A DNA stretch of 27,974 nucleotides from a virus: the IMG/VR virus record IMGVR_UViG_3300030707_000108, positions 1-27,974 of that record. One strand, 5' to 3'. A model generated the notes under the pieces. That model did no database searches. It was given only the letters and a program-made list of their open reading frames with translations, and was not told where the DNA came from. How positions within the stretch are numbered: position 1 is the stretch's first letter; every line of letters starts with the position of its first letter. Position numbers and translations under genes: made by a program. This document shows positions 1-7,444 of this stretch, in pieces.

Positions 1-985
1 GGTCGTCGGAACTGATGTTGGGATTGGTCGGCAGGATCTCACGAACGAAGTCGTTCTTGGGCTCCTTCCCGCGGGCGACACGCTCTTCGTCTTCCGCAGC
101 GATGCGCTCGGCTTCGCGTCGGCAACGGGCGATCACTGCTGGATCGACTACTCCGCCGGGCGGTGGCAACGACGGCGATTCGGGGTTCGTATCGTCGCCC
201 AAGGCAGCGGACGAATATCCATACGCCACATAGTTATTAGGCGGATGCAACGAGCTAGGGTGCAAGTTCAGGCCATTTGCGACGACAGATTTCCGCCATT
301 TGCCAAAGCGGTCTCGGGGCTGACTTGGGTCGAAGTTGTATTCCTGAACTGTCACCAGCCCCGGTTTGCCGCCCTGCGCACCCGACCCTCCCTGCCCGAA
401 GCGTTCGTTGTACGCTTCGATGTTTTGCATCTCCTGCTCGGGATCGAGACCTTCTTCCTGCTGCACGGTCTGCCGGCTCTTCCAGCCGCCGGTGACGCGG
501 ATTTGGTTGGCTTGGGCTTCGTCGCGCTCGTCGCGTGCGAGAATGCTTGGGGCTTCGCACTGGATGTCGATCAGGTGGGGCGTGTCCATCGGCAGCCGGC
601 CGTAGTCGATGGCGTACTCGATTGCTTCCCATAGGACTTGCGTGAACGCCTTCTTGTAGGCGTTCTGCTTCTGCGTCGCGCTGCGCACAAACGGGGCATG
701 CGCGGTCAGACTGGCGGTATAGGCGGCCATGTCGGCGCCGCTGCCGGTGGCGAGCCATTCGGGGGCGTTCCAGCGGCAGCCGGCGCCGCGCAGCGTCGCG
801 TGCAGGATGTCGATGAAACCCGAGGCATTGCCGGCTCCCGGCGGTCGCACGTACTGCATGCCGCGCGGGATGTCGGCGATCGTGCCAAGTTCGATGTGCT
901 AGTAGTTGGGTTGGGCGTCGGTGAAAGGGTGGGCGCGGAAGAGATCGAGGTGCAGGGTGCTGAGGAAGTGGTGAATCCAGGTCCG
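1..985 (-). pseudogene. Orphan portal C-terminal fragment with an alternative tail (runs off window)
   Basis: Reading on the minus strand, an open frame runs from just after a TAG at 901-899 to the window edge. It reproduces portal residues from about 344 (GTIADIPRGMQY) to the junction motif DPSQPRDRFGKW, then diverges into a new tail with a PSLPPPGG stretch and a charged helix-like segment ending near NPNISSDD. By hand count, 421-840 against 2906-3325 shows 30 mismatches in 420 bases and no indels, but only 3 amino-acid changes in 140 codons. Upstream of the TAG (which replaces portal Lys343) weaker similarity continues to about 985. There is no portal N-terminus, so it cannot be a complete portal. 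It lies 88 bases after the immunity gene. I infer an orphan tip cassette rather than random decay, because the differences are almost all silent. The tail has no recognised function and is incomplete here. Confidence 0.8.
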
Positions 986-1072
986 TGGCAGCGCGAAAAT
1001 GGTCGCGACTGCTGGAAGGCACGAAGGTCGCTTTACCATGCGATGCCGTGCGTTCTCGTAGACAAGAGAGGA

Positions 1073-1570
1073 TTAGTTGGTGTCCTCGGGCTGCCAGTCT
1101 CTCAGAGCATCGGCAATCGTTTTGTAGAAGAAGCTGCCAAAATCAGTAAATACTTCATTCAGCCCGTCCCGCTCAGCAGACCACCCCGGAAACCACATAA
1201 CGACTGGATTCTCCCCCAGCGCGTCGCGTTTTGCCGTATCTAAAGCATAGTAAGCGCCATCGCCTGTGGAGTAAACCAGCACGTAGGACTGCGGCAACTT
1301 GGAGGTACGCCTCTCCTCCATAGTCAGCCAGATTCCGTCGGGGATCGAGGAATGCCAGAAATTGTCATCAATAAGCCCGTAGACTTCCACCGCCGCAATA
1401 TCGCCGCAGCCAAGATCTTGAAGGAATCTTCTGTAAGTTGGAGGAAAAGTCAGCCCCAGTACCTCCTCCGCCCGCTCGATCAGGCGCTGTTTTCTGGGAC
1501 CCACAAAGTCGGATGGTTCCCCGCTTGCCGCGATGAACTCAAACGCGCGCTCCAAATCACTCATGCTCAT
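1073..1570 (-). CDS. SMI1/KNR4 (SUKH) family immunity protein
   Basis: A 165-residue soluble protein. The segment RAEEVLGLTFPPTYRRFLQD followed by a Gly-rich turn and VEVYGLID is the signature start of SMI1/KNR4 (SUKH) domains. The later ..VLVYSTGDGAYYALD and VVMWFPGWS segments fit the family's beta-sheet core. In polymorphic toxin loci this family binds and neutralises the neighbouring nuclease toxin, so the inferred role is to protect the host cell from the portal-fused LHH nuclease. The start at 1570 is chosen because GGAG lies 8 bases upstream and only 13 bases separate it from the portal-toxin stop; a second ATG at 1564 is possible. The base composition is visibly less GC-rich than that of the portal domain, as expected for an exchanged toxin/immunity cassette. 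The family assignment is firm, the partner inferred. Confidence 0.9.
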   Translation of the reverse strand: MSMSDLERAFEFIAASGEPSDFVGPRKQRLIERAEEVLGLTFPPTYRRFLQDLGCGDIAAVEVYGLIDDNFWHSSIPDGIWLTMEERRTSKLPQSYVLVYSTGDGAYYALDTAKRDALGENPVVMWFPGWSAERDGLNEVFTDFGSFFYKTIADALRDWQPEDTN

Positions 1571-1583
1571 GGCGTTTACTCCA

Positions 1584-4412
1584 TTACGGTGTCTTCGCGA
1601 AGTCCTTCGCCCTGTTCGTCCAGTATTCTTTTCTCCATGCATCGAATGCCGCACGGTCGATCCCGGAAGGAATAGTATTCGGGTTGATATGAATGATGCG
1701 GCTGTAGTCCTGATGGAACGTTGTCGGCATCTCCGCAAGAGCTCCTCCTTGCGTTTGAAGCATGTGATGGATATTGATCGATTTGCCATCAGGTCCAATG
1801 GGGGCCAACCCCTTCTGCATTCTTGCTAGATTCGTCCGCCCTTTGCGATCTATCCGCTGCGGATCAATCAAGTCGTTCCTCTGATAGATCTTATTCCCTC
1901 GGAACTCCGTTGACCCCGTCCAAAAGGTTCTTGCCGGAGACCGAAGCGCTGGATTTGCTAATGCGCCGCGAGCCTCTTCAAGGGCACCTTTCGTCTCCTT
2001 GAGATATGCCTTGGTGAGCTCGACCGCGTGACGCCCCTCGGCTGTCTTGACGTCTTTTTCCAACTCAGCGACAAGGTGCTCCGTGTCCTTGGCAAGTTGG
2101 CTCGCCTCGGCGACGGCGGCCTCCACGGTCGCCATCTCGCGAGCAGCGGCAAGAGGGGTCTTAAATGACTTGGCAGTCTTCCACGCCTTGTCGAGAGCCT
2201 CCAATTTGCTGCTAAGGCGCGCAGCGGAACTCTCTACCTGCAGGGCGGCTTTCCCCAGCCCGCCGACAGACCTGGCAGCCTTGCTGATCCTCGCCAACCG
2301 AGCGAGCTTGCCGCCTACTTTCGCGAAGTTGCCCAAGAGCGGCGCGGCGCCAGCAAGCGACAAGCCGGCGCCTACATAGTCCCCGCGGTAGCCTGAGATC
2401 GCGGCATTAGCAAGATCGGCCACACTGCCGATGACTGGAATAAAACCCAGCAGGTCCAATACGAACTGAAGGGTGTCTAGATTTTCATCTGTGCTCAGGT
2501 CCGGATGTGGAGGCGGCGGACCGTAATTGCTGAGACCTGCGGGGCGAACCGTATTTGGCCCGGTGTCATGCATCCGCCCTTTGAGGTAAAACCCTTGCAC
2601 TTCCGGAGGGAGGTTCTCAGGCTTCACTTGGCGGACAGAACCGTCCGGCATCATCACAGGTATCGTTCCGCGAGTCGGGTATCCTAAAGGCGCGCCGGTC
2701 GGATTGGACGGTGGACGAGGCGGCGGCGGACTCTCTTCATCGTCATCGTCACCTTGGGATGGCTGTCCGCCCGCGAAAGCCTTCGTCCACTGTCCGAATC
2801 TGTTCCTGAGTTGACTTGGATTGAAGTGGTGTTCCTGAACAGGAACTAATTTGCCGCCAATACCAGGTTTGTCGGCGTTGCCGAAGCGTTCGTTGTACGC
2901 TTCGATGTTTTGCATCTCCTGCTCGGGATCGAGGCCCTCCTCTTGCTGCACGGTCTGCCGGCTCTTCCAGCCGCCGGTCACGCGGATTTGGTTGGCTTGG
3001 GCTTCGTCACGCTCGTCGCGCGCGAGAATGCTCGGGGCTTCGCATTGGATGTCGATCAGGTGGGGCGTGTCCAGCGGCAGCCGGCCGTAGTCGATCGCGT
3101 ACTCGATTGCTTCCCACAGCACCTGCGTGAACACCTTCTTGTAGGCGTTCTGCTTCTGCGTCGCGCTGCGTACGAACGGGGCGTGGGCGGTCAGGCTGGC
3201 GGTGTACGCGGCCATGTCGGCGCCGCTGCCTGTGGCGAGCCATTCGGGGGCGTTCCAGCGGCAGCCGGCGCCACGCAGCGTCGCATGCAGAATGTCGACG
3301 AAGCCCGAGGCGTTGCCGGCTCCTGGCGGTTGCACGTATTGCATGCCGCGGGGGATGTCGGCGATGGTGCCGGGCTCGAACTGCTTGTAGTTGATCTGCT
3401 GACCCGTCAGCGGGTTGGCGCGCGTGAAGTCGATCTGCTGCGTGTTCAGGAAGTTCTGGATCTGGGCTTGCGTCGCCGACTCGTGCTGGCGGATGTAAGC
3501 GAGAGCGGACTGCACGGCGGCGCCCTCGGCCATGTTGTTGCGCAGCTTCTCGGCTACCGTGAACGCATCGTGCGTGCTGAAAGCGAAGTCGCTCAGGCCG
3601 CGCTTCACCGTGCGCTTGACGTTGATCTTGAAGTGCAGAATCTCCTCGATCGGTACTTCCTCGCGGATTTGGTTGGCGTGGTTGGAAGGGTCGGCCATGT
3701 AGAGAACGTTGTAACCGTAGACCGTTTGCACATCCTCCGGGTCGGTGTGGATGCCGAACGACCAGTGCTCCTGGGTCGCCTCGGGGACGCCGGTCATCGA
3801 GACCTGCTCGGGCTCGACGCAGCGGACGGTCATGCAGCGATTGTCGTTGTCGGGGTAGAAACGGAGGAAGAACTCGCCGTCTTCGCGCGAGCGCCAAAAG
3901 AGTTCACGCTCCCATTCGGACCAGTCATTGACGTCGCAGAACTCGTCGATGATTTCCTGGACCTTCAGTGCGAAGGAAGAAGGCTTGGCGCTCTTCTTGG
4001 TGTCGTTCTGGTTCTTCCGGTCCACGATGCGGTACTGGAAACCGTCGCCGATGACGTAGGCTTGCAAGCCGCTCAAGAAGCCAATGGTGTAGCCGTTCAT
4101 CGTGCACAGCAGGCGTGCCTGGGCGCGAAGCAGGGAGAGCTGGGTTTCGGTGTTCCAGAAGGGCCAGTTCTGGCCGTAACGGCGGTCGGTGGGCTGGCTG
4201 ATGGGGTAGGCAAGCCGGCCGCCGTCACGATAGCGGTCGAGGAGATCGACGTACGAGCTGAGCCAGTAATCCCAGTTGGCGGAAGCTTCCAGAACGCGTT
4301 CGGCGTTCTTGAGCTGATGGAGTTCGAGCTTGGCGCGGATGAGGCGTTTCTGCTCGCGGATTTCTTTGAGACTGAGGGGCTTGTCGGCGTGGCCGTTGGG
4401 ATTCGCGTCCAT
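1584..4412 (-). CDS. Phage portal protein fused to pre-toxin and LHH (HNH/EndoVII) nuclease
   Basis: A 942-residue fusion. Residues 1-515 are a portal protein, probably lambda-like, with a conserved central block around QFEPGTIADIPRGMQY and GADMAAYTASLTAH. Portals form the dodecameric DNA gate of the capsid. A junction motif (NPSQLRNRFGQW, about 541-552) is followed by an Asp/Glu- and Pro-rich linker to about 640. A hydrophobic pre-toxin segment comes next (about 656-700, FIPVIGSVADLANA and GDYVGAGLSLAGAAPLLG), then a helical region. The last 120 residues are an LHH nuclease: KIYQRNDLIDP, GRTNLARM, GLAPIGPDG, His882-His883 in INIHHMLQT, and His900 in TTFHQ. Portals usually end near residue 500-550, so the fusion nearly doubles the length. 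AAGGAG precedes the start by about 10 bases. The immunity gene follows after 13 bases. The toxin third is visibly lower in GC than the portal part. Nuclease activity and delivery are inferred. Confidence 0.9.
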   Translation of the reverse strand: MDANPNGHADKPLSLKEIREQKRLIRAKLELHQLKNAERVLEASANWDYWLSSYVDLLDRYRDGGRLAYPISQPTDRRYGQNWPFWNTETQLSLLRAQARLLCTMNGYTIGFLSGLQAYVIGDGFQYRIVDRKNQNDTKKSAKPSSFALKVQEIIDEFCDVNDWSEWERELFWRSREDGEFFLRFYPDNDNRCMTVRCVEPEQVSMTGVPEATQEHWSFGIHTDPEDVQTVYGYNVLYMADPSNHANQIREEVPIEEILHFKINVKRTVKRGLSDFAFSTHDAFTVAEKLRNNMAEGAAVQSALAYIRQHESATQAQIQNFLNTQQIDFTRANPLTGQQINYKQFEPGTIADIPRGMQYVQPPGAGNASGFVDILHATLRGAGCRWNAPEWLATGSGADMAAYTASLTAHAPFVRSATQKQNAYKKVFTQVLWEAIEYAIDYGRLPLDTPHLIDIQCEAPSILARDERDEAQANQIRVTGGWKSRQTVQQEEGLDPEQEMQNIEAYNERFGNADKPGIGGKLVPVQEHHFNPSQLRNRFGQWTKAFAGGQPSQGDDDDEESPPPPRPPSNPTGAPLGYPTRGTIPVMMPDGSVRQVKPENLPPEVQGFYLKGRMHDTGPNTVRPAGLSNYGPPPPHPDLSTDENLDTLQFVLDLLGFIPVIGSVADLANAAISGYRGDYVGAGLSLAGAAPLLGNFAKVGGKLARLARISKAARSVGGLGKAALQVESSAARLSSKLEALDKAWKTAKSFKTPLAAAREMATVEAAVAEASQLAKDTEHLVAELEKDVKTAEGRHAVELTKAYLKETKGALEEARGALANPALRSPARTFWTGSTEFRGNKIYQRNDLIDPQRIDRKGRTNLARMQKGLAPIGPDGKSINIHHMLQTQGGALAEMPTTFHQDYSRIIHINPNTIPSGIDRAAFDAWRKEYWTNRAKDFAKTP

Positions 4413-4523
4413 GCGAGGAATCTCCTTGTGAGTGTTGCCGACCCATCTTTCTTTGAACGACGAAGCGGTTGCGGCACATCGTGACGTGCGAACTGATCAG
4501 GGAGGAGACAGAATCAGATCACG

Positions 4524-5012
4524 TCATGGCCAGGCTTCTGCGTAGTAGCGATCGTGGTCCAGCAATTGCCGCATTTCCGCGAGCGCAACTCGGCGCTGGC
4601 GGACCCAGGCGCTGGGATCCGTCGCCGTGGCGGCCAGGCGCCAGAAGCGGGCGGCGGCGTTGGCTTGCTCGAGCAAGGCAGCGATGTGCTCCGCATGGTG
4701 CAACTGGAGCTGGCGGCGTTCGCAGAGCCAGCGGGCCTCGGCCTCGGCGAAACGGGCCAGGGCTTCGCAGATTGTCTGAGGGGGCAGTCGGGCAGCATCG
4801 GCGAGGGGTGGGGCGTCGCGCAGCTCGCGATAAGTAGCCCGGCACCACTGCACTTCCGCGCGGTAATCGTCGCGCCGCCAGCTTTCCACTTCCCCCGCCA
4901 GCTCCAAGGTTTGTGCCGTTCGAACCAGCGCGGCGAATAGCTCCCCATGGACCTGCCTGGGGAGCGGCAGGTCCATGGGGAGGATGATCAGGAGGTAGGC
5001 GAGGAGGGACAT
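4524..5012 (-). CDS. Hypothetical 162-residue protein upstream of portal
   Basis: I do not recognise a family. The protein starts with a short hydrophobic stretch (MSLLAYLLIILPMDLP) and continues as Ala/Glu/Arg-rich helices (for example FAEAEARWLCERRQLQLHHAEHIAALLEQ), so it is mostly alpha-helical and may form coiled coils. The ATG at 5012 is preferred over an upstream in-frame start at 5105 because GGAG sits 7 bases before it and the upstream extension is encoded by a direct repeat. It lies 111 bases upstream of the portal on the same strand. Codons about 11-24 are formed by a perfect 17-bp inverted repeat. Its position suggests a small virion or packaging accessory protein, but that is only a guess. 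Confidence 0.6.
   Translation of the reverse strand: MSLLAYLLIILPMDLPLPRQVHGELFAALVRTAQTLELAGEVESWRRDDYRAEVQWCRATYRELRDAPPLADAARLPPQTICEALARFAEAEARWLCERRQLQLHHAEHIAALLEQANAAARFWRLAATATDPSAWVRQRRVALAEMRQLLDHDRYYAEAWP
4941..4982. repeat. Perfect 17-bp inverted repeat inside a coding region
   Basis: The arms 4941-4957 and 4966-4982 are exact reverse complements separated by 8 bases. On the minus strand the hairpin spans roughly codons 11-24 of the 162-residue gene, encoding parts of MDLPLPRQVHGEL. In mRNA it would be a very stable stem just after the start codon. Confidence 0.9.
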
Positions 5013-5030
5013 GGCGGAACTCCGGGGAGC

Positions 5031-5181
5031 GGCGAGGTCGGAGGCCTGCGCCGAGTTCAAGACGGCGAGGTCGGAGAATTGCGCCGCGCGCGAGAAAGAC
5101 GGCAAGGGCCTGGGTTCCGGGCCGTCAGCACCAGGCGCCCGAGCAATGCTCGGGGTTGGGGCACAAGCTATCAGCTTGTGC
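5031..5181. repeat. Cluster of short direct repeats and triloop hairpins in a 210-base gap
   Basis: The gap 5013-5224 has no convincing gene. It holds a 13-base direct repeat (GGCGAGGTCGGAG at 5031-5043 and 5064-5076) and two perfect hairpins with 3-base loops. The first is 5138-5154 (7-bp stem CCCGAGC, loop AAT). The second is 5161-5181 (9-bp stem GCACAAGCT, loop ATC). The second hairpin resembles a dispersed repeat I associate with planctomycete genomes. Either could act as a terminator-like or mRNA-processing structure, but no U-tract follows. Confidence 0.75.
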
Positions 5182-5224
5182 TACAGCGATGCGGCTCCAG
5201 GCACTTGCAGGACAGACCACTCTC

Positions 5225-5530
5225 TTAGCGCCAGCGGCGAACGCGCCGGGGGCCGGTGGGATATCGCCATTCGAGTCGGGGGCCGAAATAGAAGGAGACA
5301 TCGAGCCGCGGGCGCTGGCAGGCGTAACAAGGACAGGCGCCTTTGCAAGGGCAATCCTGGGGCCCGCAGCAGCCGCAGGAGGGAGAAGGCGAGGGCGACT
5401 CGGCGGTCTCTCCGATCAGACAACGGCCGCCCTGGCACGATGCGCACGGCGGACCGGCCAGTGCCGGCAAGGCCAGCAGGAACAAGGCCACGATGGCCAG
5501 AAGTACACGCAGCGTTCGATTCCTTTGCAT
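5225..5530 (-). CDS. Small secreted cysteine-rich protein
   Basis: A 101-residue protein with a clear Sec signal peptide: a basic start (MQRNRTLR), a hydrophobic core (VLLAIVALFLLALPA) and a likely cleavage after ALA near residue 25. The mature part is Cys-rich (CASCQGGRC, then CGCCGPQDCPCKGACPCYAC) and ends in an Arg/Tyr-rich tail. The start is supported by an AAAGGA about 8 bases upstream. It follows the preceding zinc-finger-like gene by 21 bases. The CQGGRC element near the mature N-terminus resembles CPGGRC at the same place in the secreted protease of this cluster (8446-9579). The function is unknown; an envelope-associated lysis or metal-binding role is possible. Confidence 0.7.
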   Translation of the reverse strand: MQRNRTLRVLLAIVALFLLALPALAGPPCASCQGGRCLIGETAESPSPSPSCGCCGPQDCPCKGACPCYACQRPRLDVSFYFGPRLEWRYPTGPRRVRRWR

Positions 5531-5551
5531 GGGAAGAATCCTTTCAAAGGG

Positions 5552-5770
5552 TTAGCGGAGCTGCGTCAGGGCAAAACCGTCTGCCAGGCGCTCCGCAAAC
5601 GTGTGGCCTTCAAAACGACCTGGTTCGATGGCGGCCGCCCGATGCACTCGGTCCCTGGCCGCGAGCCGGACGGGATCGCACCAGTGCCGTGCCCAAAGAT
5701 ACGGGCGATGCTCCACGTCGCGGCCGAGATGCTCTCCACAGATGGGGCAATAGTCGTCCATGTCAGTCAT
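5552..5770 (-). CDS. Small zinc-finger-like hypothetical protein
   Basis: A 72-residue protein that begins MTDMDDYCPICGEHLG and later has HRPYLWARHWCDP, so Cys and His residues are spaced as in a small zinc-binding fold (CPICG, then His and Cys). The function is not recognised. The start is uncertain: the ATG at 5770 has little Shine-Dalgarno support, and an in-frame TTG at 5812 would add 14 residues. It lies 21 bases upstream of the secreted Cys-rich gene and about 100 bases after the 448-residue gene, on the same strand and probably in the same transcript. Confidence 0.55.
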   Translation of the reverse strand: MTDMDDYCPICGEHLGRDVEHRPYLWARHWCDPVRLAARDRVHRAAAIEPGRFEGHTFAERLADGFALTQLR

Positions 5771-5872
5771 TCGAACTCGGGGGCATGGCTTGCCGTCTCG
5801 CGGCTGGGGCAAGTTTGGGTTTTCTCGTAAGTGAAGATTGCTGGCGTGAATGGCCGGGCCAGGCGCGTTCGT

Positions 5873-7219
5873 TCAGGCAATCTCGAGGCGGTAGATAATG
5901 GGGTTGCTGTCACCAGGTCCCAGAGATTCCGCACCCTGCGCCAGGATCAGCACGTCCCGCGAGGCTGGCCGGAAGACGGCCCCGGTGATCAGGTGGCCGC
6001 AATTCCAGGCCATGGATGGGAATTGGGTGCCAAGGCTGAACGTGCAGTCGGGCCGGGCTTGCCAGGGTTGAAGCTGGCCGGTTGCCACGGCCGCGAGCGT
6101 CGCCAAACCGTAGACGTAGACCACGTCCCGGCAGTGCTGCGCGTGTTGACCTTTGGCGCCGGCGTTGCAATCGGCCTGGAGCGTGCCGCCGCCGGCGCTC
6201 TGTTCCTTGCCGTTGCCGTACCAAAAAGCTCCGTAGCCCTGGCTGACGAAGACGAGCAAACCTTGCTTGTCCGGCAAATCGATAAAGCAGCCGGCGCGCG
6301 CATAATCCGCTGAGCCCCAAACGCCGACGCCATCCGCAGCCACAGGACCAAATTGATGTGTGCCGGCAGGGCAGGGATAAAAGATCTGTCCGGGAGTCCC
6401 GCTGTAAATCGTGTAGTCTCCCGGCCGCGGCAGCCGGGTGCCGTAGGGATTGGTGCGATCGGTCGAGGACTCAGGGTAGTCGAGAAGCGTCTTGGAGGTG
6501 AGCGTTAGCGACATCGCGGTTGCCGGAGTATCGACGGCAAGCGCATTAGGCCCGAAGCTGCAATGGCTCGCCCCAGAGGTCACGCCGGCGCCAAGGCAGA
6601 GTGTGCGACCTGAAGTGTATTTCTGGGCGAACCAGGCGGGCAGCTTGTAGGCCCATTCGCGCCCCAGTTGCGAGCTGACATCCAGGCTGTAAGGCCCGCG
6701 CGCGCTTTGGCCGCTGCCCATAAAATCGATCGCGACGAGGCAAGGGTCGGCCTTGGGCGACACGGCGTAGTTGCCGCCATAGAGGGCGTAGAGCGTGCCG
6801 CTATCCCAGAATAGTCCTTCTGTAGTCGGCGTCCCGTTATTGGGATTGACGGTGCGCAGACCGCCATAGATTGCGGTGCCATAGTTCTTGACCAGGGCAG
6901 CACGGGGAAACTTGAGTGGGTCGCTCCCGGCCGCGAGGACGTTGCTAACCTGGAGGATGTTGTTGCCGAGGCGGCCAATCGTGAACAGAGTGTTCGAGGT
7001 CGGGTCGTAAGCCAGACCGCCGTAGGGGTTGCCTTCGGTCGCCAGCTTGGGCAGCAGCTGGCCGCCGGCAAACGTGAAGTCCGCAGACTTGACCACCGGC
7101 GCGATGTCAGCAACCGACTGCGTGCCGGCGCTGGGTTTTGCCGGGGAAGTCGAGACGGGCGGATCGAACAGGTCGTATTGCTGAGTGCCGATGGAAACGG
7201 TGGAGGTAATCTCACTCAT
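5873..7219 (-). CDS. 448-residue hypothetical protein, beta-rich
   Basis: A long protein without a signal peptide or membrane segment. It has repeated beta-propeller-like phrases such as GGLAYDPTSNTLFTIGR, TLYALYGGNY and GLLVFVSQGYGAFWYG, and several Cys pairs in the second half (for example CNAGAKGQHAQHC). I do not recognise a named family. It could be a propeller-type virion or receptor-binding protein, but the sequence does not prove it. The start at 7219 is well supported by AAGGAG about 9 bases upstream. It lies 6 bases after the small membrane protein gene, so it is probably co-transcribed with the lysis-like genes. Confidence 0.75.
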   Translation of the reverse strand: MSEITSTVSIGTQQYDLFDPPVSTSPAKPSAGTQSVADIAPVVKSADFTFAGGQLLPKLATEGNPYGGLAYDPTSNTLFTIGRLGNNILQVSNVLAAGSDPLKFPRAALVKNYGTAIYGGLRTVNPNNGTPTTEGLFWDSGTLYALYGGNYAVSPKADPCLVAIDFMGSGQSARGPYSLDVSSQLGREWAYKLPAWFAQKYTSGRTLCLGAGVTSGASHCSFGPNALAVDTPATAMSLTLTSKTLLDYPESSTDRTNPYGTRLPRPGDYTIYSGTPGQIFYPCPAGTHQFGPVAADGVGVWGSADYARAGCFIDLPDKQGLLVFVSQGYGAFWYGNGKEQSAGGGTLQADCNAGAKGQHAQHCRDVVYVYGLATLAAVATGQLQPWQARPDCTFSLGTQFPSMAWNCGHLITGAVFRPASRDVLILAQGAESLGPGDSNPIIYRLEIA

Positions 7220-7225
7220 GGATGG

Positions 7226-7444
7226 TTACTCCTTGCTGCTGGGTCGCTGCGGCCAAAACAGATGACCGCACAGAACGCCCACGGCAAAGGCAATGAGCGG
7301 TGTTCCCTGGGAGGCGAACAATACGCGCCGGCTGATCGTCGCGTCCACGCCCCACAGAGCGTAGGCGAGGACGTCGTAGGCGATCATGACGACCGTGAAC
7401 GAGAGGATGACAAGCCAGGTAATCAGGTTGCCGCGTTGGTTCAT
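7226..7444 (-). CDS. Small two-helix membrane protein (holin-like)
   Basis: A 72-residue protein with two predicted membrane helices (about 8-32, LITWLVILSFTVVMIAYDVLAYALW; and about 43-64, LFASQGTPLIAFAVGVLCGHLF), a short charged loop between them and a charged tail. Size and topology fit a class II holin, which forms membrane lesions at lysis. No sequence motif proves this. Its ATG overlaps the upstream gene's stop (ATGA at 7444-7441), so translation is coupled. It sits in a cluster with other tiny membrane proteins and a secreted protease, which supports an envelope role. Confidence 0.75.
   Translation of the reverse strand: MNQRGNLITWLVILSFTVVMIAYDVLAYALWGVDATISRRVLFASQGTPLIAFAVGVLCGHLFWPQRPSSKE

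Noticed and set aside
255-1022. Minus-strand 255-codon frame in another phase over the orphan portal fragment
   Set aside because: It is the shifted, Arg/Pro-rich reading of the portal-like sequence; an equivalent shadow exists over the intact portal at 3007-3897.
638-1243. Plus-strand frame across the orphan fragment and immunity gene
   Set aside because: Antisense shadow without a recognisable protein or start signal.
2910-4484. Long plus-strand open frame (524 codons) opposite the portal gene
   Set aside because: It is the antisense reading of a GC-rich coding region; the minus-strand frame has portal and toxin domains, a ribosome-binding site and a coupled immunity gene.
5011-5898. Long plus-strand frames (295 and 224 codons)
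   Set aside because: They run opposite to two small genes with clear starts, signal peptide or Cys motif, and read Arg/Gly-rich sequence typical of shadows.
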